The notes under the pieces: generated by a model
Seen by the model: the letters and a program-made list of their open reading frames with translations, nothing else
Database searches by the model: none
What the model was told of the DNA's origin: nothing
Position numbers and translations under genes: made by a program
Shown here: positions 1 to 7,371 of the stretch, in pieces
Layout of the letters: every line of letters begins with the position of its first letter
Numbering within the stretch: the stretch's first letter is position 1
Assembly: GCA_947466555.1 (NCBI GenBank)
Contig: CANIFK010000064.1
Location: 1 to 12,857 of the forward strand
DNA from: Acidobacteriota bacterium
GTDB taxonomy: Bacteria > Acidobacteriota > Terriglobia > Bryobacterales > Bryobacteraceae
Direction of reading: 5' to 3'
DNA length: 12,857 bases

Positions 1-440
1 GCCTCCTCCGCTGCTCGCTCGACCAATCCGAAGCCGATATCCGCCACTGGACCGCCAGCCTGACGAACGAACAAATCTGGCAAACCCACTCGACAGCCGG
101 CTCCATCGGCTTCCAACTCCGCCACCTCGCCGGCTCCGTCGACCGCCTCATCACCTACGCCACCGGCCAGCCCCTGACCACCGAACAACTCCAGTTCCTC
201 AAAGCCGAAGCCACCCCCGGAGCCACCAAGGAAGAACTGATAGACGCCCTCGAAGCAGCCTACGAAACCGCCCACCAATTCACCCAGCACGCCAAAGACT
301 TCGAAGCCCCCCGCTACATCGGCCGCCAGCGCCTCGAAACCCCGCTAGGCGTCCTGCTCGCCCACATCGCCGAGCACACCCAACGCCATACCGGTCAATT
401 GATCGTTCTCTGCAAATTCGCCTATAGCTCCGATAGGTAA
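1..440 (+). CDS. DinB-superfamily protein (5' end outside window)
   Basis: Read in the frame starting at base 3, this stretch gives 145 residues to the TAA at 438-440; the start lies left of the window. DinB-superfamily proteins are four-helix bundles that usually bind a divalent metal through three histidines; some members are thiol-dependent transferases and many have no known function. Visible here are a helix-2 segment GFQLRHLAGSVDRL, with H41 of the visible part as a probable ligand, and near the C-terminus LLAHIAEHTQRHTGQL, with H121, H125 and H129 spaced four apart. The end of the second segment (HxxxHxxxHxGQL) is the usual family signature. The gene is probably only slightly truncated, since family members run about 150-170 residues. 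It ends 42 bases before the OxyR-like gene on the same strand, so co-transcription is likely. The substrate cannot be told from the sequence. Confidence 0.85.
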   Translation, partial: LLRCSLDQSEADIRHWTASLTNEQIWQTHSTAGSIGFQLRHLAGSVDRLITYATGQPLTTEQLQFLKAEATPGATKEELIDALEAAYETAHQFTQHAKDFEAPRYIGRQRLETPLGVLLAHIAEHTQRHTGQLIVLCKFAYSSDR

Positions 441-482
441 ATCGATCACCCCCGCCCGTGCATCAAAGGGAAAATAGAGACG

Positions 483-1370
483 ATGGATCTGCACCAGCTT
501 CGCTACTTTCTCACCCTCGCCCGCACCGGTAGTTTCGTCCGCGCCGCCGAAGAGGAAAACGTCGCCCAGCCATCGCTCTCCCAGCAGATCAAGAAGCTCG
601 AAACCTCCTTGGGCGTCCCGCTCTTCGACCGCCTCGGCCGCTGCGTTCGACTCACCCATTACGGCGAAGCCCTCGTCCCCCGCGCCGAAGACATCCTCCG
701 CACCGTCGGCGAAACGAAGAAGGAGATGGCCAGCCTCCAATGCCCCGACAGCGGCAAACTCGCCGTCGGCGTCATCCCCACCATCCTCCCCTACGCCATG
801 GCCCGCCCCATGGCCGCCTTCCGCGACGCCGCCCCGCAGGTCCAGCTCGACATCCAGGAAGGCACCACCGAGCAACTCCTCAACCGCCTTCGTCTAGGCA
901 AGCTCGACATCGCCATCCTCGCCCTTCCCATCAAGCAACCCGAGATCGTCTGCGCCGAACTCTTCCGTGAACCCCTGCTCGTCGCCGTCCCCGAAACCCA
1001 TCCGCTGGCGGGCCGTCCCAGCCTCGCCGTCCCCCAGCTCCTCTCCGAGCGCATGCTCCTCCTCCGCGAAGGCCACTGCCTCCGCGACGACGTGCTGACA
1101 GTCTGCAACCGCGCCAACGTCCAGTTCCAACAGGTCTTCGAGAGCGACCACCTGGCGTCGATCTTCTCGCTAGTCGCCAACGGCTTCGGCATCAGCATCG
1201 TACCCGCCCTCGCCGCCGCCGAAGCCCGCGGCTGCGCCCTCATCCCCCTGGCCCCCGCGGGCGTCCGCAAGATCGGCTACGCCCAAGTCCGAGGCCACCA
1301 CGCCCTGCCAGTCCAGAAGCGCTTCATCGCCTTCCTGAAATCCACCGCCTGGCTCCCCGCCAGTTTATAG
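483..1370 (+). CDS. oxyR: LysR-family regulator of OxyR type (peroxide sensor)
   Basis: This 295-residue protein has the LysR layout: a winged helix-turn-helix at about residues 1-60 (recognition region around QPSLSQQIKKLE), a linker helix, and a periplasmic-binding-protein-like effector domain from about residue 90. The effector domain contains GHCLRDDVLTVC at 197-208. This places cysteines at 199 and 208, the two residues that form the peroxide-sensing disulfide in E. coli OxyR, at the same numbering. T100 (in IPTILPY), H198, R201 and D202, which support peroxide reduction in OxyR, are also present. I therefore infer an H2O2-responsive activator that binds DNA in the cytoplasm. OxyR genes often sit beside catalase or ahpC; none is seen here, only the DinB-like gene upstream. 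The ATG at 483 has weak ribosome-binding sequence (AAGGG at 466-470, GAGA at 477-480). The 3' end overlaps the convergent HtrA-like gene by 6 bases. A generic LysR protein with another ligand is the alternative. Confidence 0.82.
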   Translation: MDLHQLRYFLTLARTGSFVRAAEEENVAQPSLSQQIKKLETSLGVPLFDRLGRCVRLTHYGEALVPRAEDILRTVGETKKEMASLQCPDSGKLAVGVIPTILPYAMARPMAAFRDAAPQVQLDIQEGTTEQLLNRLRLGKLDIAILALPIKQPEIVCAELFREPLLVAVPETHPLAGRPSLAVPQLLSERMLLLREGHCLRDDVLTVCNRANVQFQQVFESDHLASIFSLVANGFGISIVPALAAAEARGCALIPLAPAGVRKIGYAQVRGHHALPVQKRFIAFLKSTAWLPASL

Positions 1371-2513
1371 TCCGTCGTCCGGAGCCTCACCCAACGTCAC
1401 GGTGACCTTCATGCTCCGGCCGTTCCGGAACACGGTCAGCTCCATGACATCCCCAGCCCGTTTCTTCGCCAGCGCCGTCGCAATCGCGTCCCGAGTCTCG
1501 CACGGCCGGCCATCGATCGCCATGATCAAATCGCCGCCCACGCCCACTTCGTAGTTCCCGATAATGGCAAACTCGCGAGGCCCTTTAATCCCGGCCCGCT
1601 CCGCCGCCGTCCCGCGCTGCACGCTCTGCACCAGCAACCCGCCATCGGCCGGCAGCCGCAGCGCCTGCGCCCACTCGCCCTGCACCAGAATCGTCTGCAC
1701 ACCAAAGAACGGACGCTTAAAGCTCTTCCCCGCCCTGTAGTCGGTCAGCATCGTCTTCGCCTTGGCGATCGGCATCGCAAAGCCAATCCCAATGTTCCCA
1801 TTCGGCCCGTAGATCGCCGTATTAATCCCGATCACCGAGCCCTGCGAGTCCAGCAGCGGCCCGCCCGAATTGCCCGGGTTAATCGCCGCATCGGTCTGCA
1901 CCATGCCTTCCAATTCGCGGTTGCCCTCGTCCCGAATCGTCCGGTTCAGACTGCTGATGATCCCGGTCGTTAACGTCCCGTCCAACCCGAACGGATTGCC
2001 AATCGCGAGCACCTTCTGCCCCACCTGCAGATTGTCCGATTCGCCCAGCCGCAAGAATGGCAGCTTCTTCCGCGGCGCAATCCGCAACAAGCCCAGATCG
2101 TTCCCCGGATCCTTCGCCAGCACCTCGGCGTCGTACTTGGTCTGATCGCTGAACGTGACCACAATCTTCTGCCCGCCGGCCAGCACGTGGTTGTTGGTGA
2201 GGATGAGCCCCTTCTCCCCGTCAATCACGAACCCGGACCCCGTCTCGCGGCTCGGAATCAGCTCCGAAAACCACCCCCGCCGGTACACCGTGCTCGAGAT
2301 GTTCACCGTCGCCGATCGGGCCTGCTTGTAGATGTCGATGTTGTTGAGCTCATCGGAACTCAACCCCGCCCCGCTGACCTTCGCCTCCTGGAACAACGGC
2401 GTGTCCCGCAGGCTCCCCGACGCCGGCAGAAACCGGTTCTTCGCCACGGTCGTCAGGTATACAAACGCGCCGGCGAACAGCCCGGCCATGATGAGATAAC
2501 GGAAGCGCTTCAT
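1365..2513 (-). CDS. Membrane-anchored HtrA/DegS-like serine protease with one PDZ domain
   Basis: The 382-residue protein begins with a short basic stretch and one hydrophobic segment (about residues 5-23) with no clear signal-peptidase site, so it is probably an N-terminal anchor holding the protease on the outer face of the inner membrane. The trypsin-like domain (about 60-260) has the full catalytic triad: H109 in LTNNHV, D139 in GNDLGLL and S216 in NPGNSGGPL. One PDZ domain follows (about 268-376) and should bind exposed C-termini of misfolded proteins or gate activity. One anchor plus one PDZ resembles DegS more than the two-PDZ DegP/DegQ. The family does envelope protein quality control or site-specific cleavage of signalling proteins; the substrate here is unknown. 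It is the last gene of the folD-coaE cluster. Its ATG overlaps the coaE stop as ATGA, and GAGG lies 3 bases upstream (complement of 2517-2520), which supports this start. It converges on the OxyR-like gene with a 6-base overlap. Confidence 0.92.
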   Translation of the reverse strand: MKRFRYLIMAGLFAGAFVYLTTVAKNRFLPASGSLRDTPLFQEAKVSGAGLSSDELNNIDIYKQARSATVNISSTVYRRGWFSELIPSRETGSGFVIDGEKGLILTNNHVLAGGQKIVVTFSDQTKYDAEVLAKDPGNDLGLLRIAPRKKLPFLRLGESDNLQVGQKVLAIGNPFGLDGTLTTGIISSLNRTIRDEGNRELEGMVQTDAAINPGNSGGPLLDSQGSVIGINTAIYGPNGNIGIGFAMPIAKAKTMLTDYRAGKSFKRPFFGVQTILVQGEWAQALRLPADGGLLVQSVQRGTAAERAGIKGPREFAIIGNYEVGVGGDLIMAIDGRPCETRDAIATALAKKRAGDVMELTVFRNGRSMKVTVTLGEAPDDGL

Positions 2514-3109
2514 AGGCCTCTGAGTTGATTATAAACGTCCACGGTTTGCCGCCGCGCGTCGTCGAACGACACCGACGTATCTATGACGTAATCAGCGACC
2601 TTTCGTTTCTCGTCGTCCGAAAACTGCCGCGCCAATCGCGCCTCGGTCTCCTCCCGCGTCCACCCGCTCCGGACCATCGCCCGCGTCACCTGCAACTCCC
2701 GCCCACACACGGTCACGACGACCTTGTCGAACCGCCGCCAGGCGCCCGTCTCCACGTAGATCGCGGCTTCGCAGATGACGATCGCGCCCGGATCGGCCGC
2801 CGCGATCCCAGCCACGCGCTCCTGCCGCAGCGCCTCCACCGCCGGGTGGACGATGGCATTCAGAGCCTCCAACTTGGCCGCATCCGGGAACACGATGGCA
2901 CCCAGACGGCGCCGGTCGATGCAGCCATCCGCGCCCAGAATACCCTCTCCGAACAGCGCGACCACCGGCCCAAACGCCGCCCCGCCGGGGAGCAGCGTCT
3001 CGTGCCCCAGCCGGTCGGCCTCCAACCGGTAACAGCCCAGTTCTTCGAAGACGGAGCCGACGAAGCCCTTCCCCGTCGCCATCCCGCCCGTCAGCGCCAC
3101 CTGCAGCAT
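2510..3109 (-). CDS. coaE: Dephospho-CoA kinase
   Basis: A 199-residue cytoplasmic enzyme that phosphorylates the ribose 3'-hydroxyl of dephospho-CoA with ATP, the last step of coenzyme A synthesis. The length is normal for the family. Visible features are an N-terminal P-loop (LTGGMATGKG, residues 6-15), the substrate-site segment LEADRLGHE with D33, the lid region (about 147-165, arginine-rich, TREETEARLARQ), and a typical C-terminal end with YVIDTS at 174-179. A longer reading frame starts 30 codons upstream, but those codons lie inside folD and translate to non-homologous sequence. The ATG at 3109 shares its A with the folD TGA (TGATG), so this start is chosen on homology and coupling. 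The oddity is that the Walker A residue after the lysine, normally Ser or Thr, is Gly15 (codon GGC), and the first acidic residue of the usual DAD is Glu. The family assignment is secure; full activity is likely but not certain. Confidence 0.9.
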   Translation of the reverse strand: MLQVALTGGMATGKGFVGSVFEELGCYRLEADRLGHETLLPGGAAFGPVVALFGEGILGADGCIDRRRLGAIVFPDAAKLEALNAIVHPAVEALRQERVAGIAAADPGAIVICEAAIYVETGAWRRFDKVVVTVCGRELQVTRAMVRSGWTREETEARLARQFSDDEKRKVADYVIDTSVSFDDARRQTVDVYNQLRGL

Positions 3110-4014
3110 CAGGCCTGGCGGCGCTCCGCCGCCTCCACCGTGTTCACCATCAGCATGGCGATCGTCAACGGCCCAACGCCACCGGGGACCGGGGTCCAAT
3201 GGCTCGACAGCTCCGCGGCGTCGTAGGGGTGCATATCGCCCACCAGCACGCTGCCCCGCTTGTCGAACGCCACCACCTTGTCGCTGCCCTCGCCGAAGAT
3301 CCGGACCACGTCCTCCCGCTTATCCAGCCGGTTGATCCCCACATCGATCATCACCGCGCCCGGCTTCATGTGCGCCCGCGTCAGCATCGCCGGCCGGCCA
3401 ATCGCGCCTACCAGAATATCGGCCCGCTGGCACTCCGCCGCCAGGTCCGCCGTTCGCGAATGGCACACCGTCACCGTCGCATGGGCATGCAGCAGCAGCA
3501 TCGCCATCGGCTTACCGACGATGTCGCTCCGGCCCACCACCACCGCATGCTTCCCGGCCACCGGAATCCCGGCCCGCCGCAGCAGTTCCATCACCCCCGA
3601 AGGGGTACACGGCCGCGGGCTCGGCCGGCCAATCGAGAGGTTCCCGACGTTGGTCGGATGAAAGCCATCGACGTCCTTCTCGGGCGAGATCGCGTCCAGC
3701 ACCCGCTGGGTGTCCACGTGCTTCGGCAAGGGCATCTGCACCAGGATCCCGTCGATCTCCGGCCGCGTGTTCAGCTCCTGCACGATGGCCAGCAGCGCTT
3801 CGGTCGAGATGTCCGCAGGCGGCGTCAACTTCTCGCTCACCATGCCCAGTTCCGCGCAGGTCTTCACCTTGCTGCCCACGTACACTTCGCTCGCCGGATC
3901 GTTGCCAACCAACACTACGGCCAAGCCGGGCTTCCGCGAGAGCTGAGCGATCCGTGGCTTCAGCTCCTCCAGAATTTCATCGCGTACCCGCTTGCCGTCC
4001 AAAATTTGCGCCAT
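3109..4014 (-). CDS. folD: Bifunctional methylenetetrahydrofolate dehydrogenase / methenyltetrahydrofolate cyclohydrolase
   Basis: FolD interconverts 5,10-methylene-, 5,10-methenyl- and 10-formyl-tetrahydrofolate in the cytoplasm, using NADP, and feeds one-carbon units to purine and formyl-methionine synthesis. The 301-residue length is slightly above the usual 285-295. The catalytic domain has YVGSKVK with Y45 and K49, GILVQMPLP with Q93, and DVDGFHP with D116, matching the cyclohydrolase/dehydrogenase residues of the family. The nucleotide-binding domain has PCTPSG (135-140), VVGRSDIVGKPMA (159-171), and the closing PGGVGPLTIAMLM motif (277-289). The ATG at 4012-4014 begins the standard MAQILDGK start. 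It is the first gene of the folD-coaE-protease cluster and is divergent from the giant glycosyltransferase gene 51 bases away. GGAG sits only 2 bases before the ATG, so the ribosome-binding spacing is short. Confidence 0.96.
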   Translation of the reverse strand: MAQILDGKRVRDEILEELKPRIAQLSRKPGLAVVLVGNDPASEVYVGSKVKTCAELGMVSEKLTPPADISTEALLAIVQELNTRPEIDGILVQMPLPKHVDTQRVLDAISPEKDVDGFHPTNVGNLSIGRPSPRPCTPSGVMELLRRAGIPVAGKHAVVVGRSDIVGKPMAMLLLHAHATVTVCHSRTADLAAECQRADILVGAIGRPAMLTRAHMKPGAVMIDVGINRLDKREDVVRIFGEGSDKVVAFDKRGSVLVGDMHPYDAAELSSHWTPVPGGVGPLTIAMLMVNTVEAAERRQA

Positions 4015-4065
4015 GACTCCATTATCATCTGGTCTCTACGCCGTAGGATATGCTGGGGAAACTCT
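4015..4065. promoter_or_regulatory. Divergent promoter region between folD and the giant glycosyltransferase gene
   Basis: Only 51 bases separate the two start codons, so both promoters must lie here or inside the opposite coding region. On the folD strand, TGATAAT (complement of 4021-4027) resembles a -10 box. It lies so close to the ATG that it would give a nearly leaderless transcript. On the plus strand, TAGGATAT at 4044-4051 is a weak -10 candidate. A perfect odd palindrome CTACG-C-CGTAG (4036-4046) sits near the centre and could be an operator. GGGGAA at 4055-4060 is a good ribosome-binding site 5 bases before the ATG at 4066. No -35 box is convincing. All of this is inference from short motifs. 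Confidence 0.4.
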
Positions 4066-7000
4066 ATGACGATCAGTTGCCTCCTAGTGCTCTCCCGGCA
4101 GCTGGGCTCGGTGCCCGCGGCGATCCGCCAGTTCGAGGAGCAGGACTACCCGGAGCGGGAATTGGTGATCCTGGATGCGCACTCGCTGGCCGGGTTGGTG
4201 GACATCCCGGCGTCGGACCGGATCCGGCTGCTGCAGTTACCGGTGGGGATGAACCGGGAGGCCCAGTTGCGGTTCGCGGCTCAGAACACCGAGGGCGACC
4301 TGATCTGCGAGTGGGAGGCCGCGGCGTGGCAGGCGCCGGGGCGGCTGGCGGCGCAGAAGCGGAAGACGCGGACGGCCACCGTATTGGACACGGCGCCGGG
4401 CACGCGGATGTGGCGGCGGGAGGCGATGGACGCGGTCCCGGTCCCGATCCCTGGGACCAAGCTGTTCCGGGCGGGGGAGGTTCCACGAGAGGGGCGGACG
4501 CCTCTGGTGAGCTGCGTGATGCCGACGCGGAACCGGCGGTGGGCGGTGCCGCTGGCGCTGGCCTGGTTCGCGGCGCAGGACTATCCGTCCAAGGAACTGC
4601 TGGTGATCGACGACGGTGAGATGCCGGTGGAGGACCTGGTTCAGGGACACCCCAATGTCCGGTATCTGCGGCCGAATGCGCGGCTCTCCGTGGGGGCGAA
4701 GCGGAACCTGGGTTGCCGGCAGGCGCGGGGCGAGTTCGTGGCCCATTGGGACGACGACGACTGGATGGCGCCGGGGCGACTGTCCTATCAGGTGGGTTCG
4801 TTATTGGACTCCGAGGCCGACCTGTGCGGCGTGGAGCAGATGCTCTACTGGGAGCCTTTGCAGGGGCAGGCGTGGCGGTATGTCTACCCGGCCGACCAGC
4901 CGCGGTGGGTGGCGGGCGGTTCGTTTTTGTACCGGCACTCGGCTTGGGAGAAGCAGCCGTTTGAGGATGTGAACGTCGGCGAGGACAATCGGTTCGTTTG
5001 GGCACTGCCGCCGGAGCGGGTGCTGCCGTTGCCGGAGTTCGACTTCTACGTGGCGCTGCTGCATGCGGGGAACACGAGCCTCAAAATGATTGAGCCAACG
5101 CGGTGGGCTCCGGCCGATCCGGGGGCGGTCACGAGGCTGATGGGCGCGGCGGCAGCGCGGTTCCGGGAGGCGCTGCCGGCGCAGGAGTCTGCCCGGAAGA
5201 CGACGTATCAGCCGCCGGAGGCGCCGTTGCGGCCGGGGGCCTCCAAGGAGCCGCCGCGGTTCCCGGTGGCGGCGGTTCCGTCGTTCACGCTGGCGCGAGC
5301 CGAGCACTTGGCGCTGCCGGAGTTCGCGGCGTTCAACAACGCCGTCACGCTACCGCACATGCGGCAGTGGGAGTTGCCCTTTGCGCTGTTCCAGGCGCGG
5401 CTGGGGGAGGAGATGACCGTGCTCGACTGCACGATCAACCCGACCTGCCTGGGCGAGGCGATTGAGCAGTTGTACCCGCGGGTGATCTACCACCACTGGC
5501 AGCCGCTGCCGAACGGGCGGCTCAGCCTACCGCAGGGGCAGGCCTTTGACCGTGTGTTCTGCATCAACACGCTGGAGCATCTGTTGGCCCCGGAGCGGGA
5601 GCAGCTGATGGCGGCGATGGCGGCGCTGTTGAAGCCGGGCGGGCTGCTGATCTGTACGGTGGACCAGTACTTTGCTTCCTCCTGGAAAGACCCTGCGTGG
5701 CTGGGGACCGGGCTGTTGCGGGCTGATGGGGCCGAGGTGCCGAACGGGTTCAACCGGGTCGACCCGGGGGAGCTGGCAGCGCTGGGGGCACGGCATGGGC
5801 TACGCGCGGATGGCGTGCCGCCGGGGAAGGCTCGGGAGCGGGATGCGGGGTTGTTCCTGAACCCGGCTCCGTTCGGGCATGGGTCGCTGGGGGCGGTGCT
5901 GCGGAAGGGGCGGGCGGTGAAGTTCGCCGGGGCGCGGAAGGTTGTCTTGGCGCTGTTGAGTTGGAACACGCGGGACATAACGTTGGAGGCGCTGGCGGCG
6001 TTGGAGACCGAGGCGCGGATGTTGGCGCGGTTGGGGCATGAGTCGGCGATTTGCGTGGTGGATAACGGGTCGACGGACGGGGCGTCGGAAGCGTTGCGGA
6101 AGCGGAAGATCGGGGTGCCGCACCGGGTGATCCGGAACAGAACGAACCTGGGGAATTCAACGGCGCGGAACCAGATGATCGATTACGCCTTGGCCGAAGG
6201 CGCCGATTACCTGTTCTTCTGCGACGGGGACATTGAGCCGGTTCCTTTTTCGACCTTCGTGATGCTGCGGTACATGGAGGCGGCGGGGGCGCGTCTGGGG
6301 TGTTTTGGGGCTTACAGTTTCCAGTGCACGCCGGACCGGCAGCGGACGACGCCGTTCCTGTTCAGCCTCGCGGGGTGCCCGTTGCAGTCGTCGTCGGTGT
6401 TGGCTTGGACGCAGTATGGGATGTTCCGGTGCCGGATGTTCCGGGACGGAGTTCGCTTTGAGGAGAGCGGGCCGTTTGGGGAGCCGGGGCATGGGCTGGA
6501 GGACGTCGATTTGGCGTTTCAGATGAATGCTTTGGGGTATGAGAATCAGTATTTTTCGGGGATGTGTTACTTACACCGGAACTTATCCTCTTCTGTGGGT
6601 ATTTTGCGGGAGCAGGGAGTGAATCCGACGGCGGCTTATTATGCGCGGCGGGATTATATGGTTAGTAAGTGGGAGAATAACCCGGCGGCGGCGCAGTCGT
6701 TGAGTTGGCTGCGGCATGCCCGGCCGCCTTGGCCCGGGGAGACGCGGCCGGTGTTGCGTTATAAGCCGGGCGGGCCTGAGTTGGCGGCTCCGCCGGCGGC
6801 TGCGGCGTTGGCCGAGGCGGCGGCTAGCGATATGCTGGATCGGGTTGAATTGGAGGCGATTGGGTGGTTGTTGGGGACGTTTGATTGGGCGGCTTCGCCT
6901 TCGGCGATTGTGGTTGAGATTGGGGCTTATGTGGGGCGGACTACCGTCTTTATGGCCCGGTTGTTGGGGTTGTTTGGGGTTGCGCCGAAGATTGTTTCGA

Positions 7001-7371
7001 TTGACCCGTTTGAGCGGTGTACGCCGGATAACTATAACCCACAGGGGAGTTACTCGCGGTATATGGCTCATCTGCGGGAGAACGGCGTGGACCGGCAGTG
7101 TATGGCTCTGGCGGCTTATTCGGAAGATGCCGCGGTGGCGGTGCCGGCTTCGATTGGGGTGTTAGTGATTGACGGGTGGCATTATTACGACACGGTTCGT
7201 TCGGATTTGGCTTTGTATTTGCCGAAGGTGGTGGCGGGCGGGTTCGTTTTTGTGGATGATTATGGGCCGGCTTATCCGGATGTGGTGCGGGCGGTGGATG
7301 AGTTTTTGGCGGTGGATACGGAGTTTGAGGTGCTGGCGAAGGAGTATTACGTGGTTTTGCGGCGGCGGTAG
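4066..7371 (+). CDS. Five-module glycosyltransferase/methyltransferase fusion protein
   Basis: The protein is 1101 residues with no signal peptide or membrane segment, so it is probably cytoplasmic. The reading frame is open further left, but that part is folD antisense; the ATG at 4066 with GGGGAA 5 bases upstream begins the first domain exactly. Modules: (1) residues 1-~135, a short GT2-like domain whose metal-binding acids are lost (EAAA at 84-87); (2) ~145-340, an intact GT2 with IDDG (181-184), DDDD (229-232) and a late GED (305-307); (3) ~410-600, a class I methyltransferase-like domain with FDRVFCINTLEHL and LLKPGG but no glycine-rich SAM loop; (4) ~622-840, a second intact GT2 with VDNGSTDG, DGD (720-722) and GHGLEDVDL (808-816); (5) ~925-1101, a Methyltransf_24-like domain with VEIGAYVGRTT (950-960) and VIDGWHYYD. 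Proline-rich linkers lie at ~380-400 and ~886-910. Such chains build and methylate surface glycans; acceptor and sugars cannot be read from sequence. No other glycan genes are near. Codons become T-richer towards the 3' end. Confidence 0.88.
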   Translation: MTISCLLVLSRQLGSVPAAIRQFEEQDYPERELVILDAHSLAGLVDIPASDRIRLLQLPVGMNREAQLRFAAQNTEGDLICEWEAAAWQAPGRLAAQKRKTRTATVLDTAPGTRMWRREAMDAVPVPIPGTKLFRAGEVPREGRTPLVSCVMPTRNRRWAVPLALAWFAAQDYPSKELLVIDDGEMPVEDLVQGHPNVRYLRPNARLSVGAKRNLGCRQARGEFVAHWDDDDWMAPGRLSYQVGSLLDSEADLCGVEQMLYWEPLQGQAWRYVYPADQPRWVAGGSFLYRHSAWEKQPFEDVNVGEDNRFVWALPPERVLPLPEFDFYVALLHAGNTSLKMIEPTRWAPADPGAVTRLMGAAAARFREALPAQESARKTTYQPPEAPLRPGASKEPPRFPVAAVPSFTLARAEHLALPEFAAFNNAVTLPHMRQWELPFALFQARLGEEMTVLDCTINPTCLGEAIEQLYPRVIYHHWQPLPNGRLSLPQGQAFDRVFCINTLEHLLAPEREQLMAAMAALLKPGGLLICTVDQYFASSWKDPAWLGTGLLRADGAEVPNGFNRVDPGELAALGARHGLRADGVPPGKARERDAGLFLNPAPFGHGSLGAVLRKGRAVKFAGARKVVLALLSWNTRDITLEALAALETEARMLARLGHESAICVVDNGSTDGASEALRKRKIGVPHRVIRNRTNLGNSTARNQMIDYALAEGADYLFFCDGDIEPVPFSTFVMLRYMEAAGARLGCFGAYSFQCTPDRQRTTPFLFSLAGCPLQSSSVLAWTQYGMFRCRMFRDGVRFEESGPFGEPGHGLEDVDLAFQMNALGYENQYFSGMCYLHRNLSSSVGILREQGVNPTAAYYARRDYMVSKWENNPAAAQSLSWLRHARPPWPGETRPVLRYKPGGPELAAPPAAAALAEAAASDMLDRVELEAIGWLLGTFDWAASPSAIVVEIGAYVGRTTVFMARLLGLFGVAPKIVSIDPFERCTPDNYNPQGSYSRYMAHLRENGVDRQCMALAAYSEDAAVAVPASIGVLVIDGWHYYDTVRSDLALYLPKVVAGGFVFVDDYGPAYPDVVRAVDEFLAVDTEFEVLAKEYYVVLRRR

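Noticed and set aside
345..1270. Long minus-strand frames opposite the OxyR-like gene
   Set aside because: They mirror the high-GC codons of the well-supported gene on the other strand and show repetitive Gly/Ala/Arg composition.
4022..4030. TTATCATCT as a DnaA box supporting a replication origin at the skew switch
   Set aside because: It matches the box TTATCCACA poorly and stands alone; origins need clusters of boxes.
3199..4065. The reading frame of the giant gene stays open for 289 codons upstream of 4066
   Set aside because: This part is antisense to folD, is rich in Arg and His, and has no domain resemblance. The ATG at 4066 has a ribosome-binding site and starts a GT2-like domain exactly.
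4073..6492. Several minus-strand and alternative plus-strand frames inside the giant gene
   Set aside because: These are proline-, arginine- or glycine-rich shadows of a GC-rich gene with clear domain motifs in its own frame.
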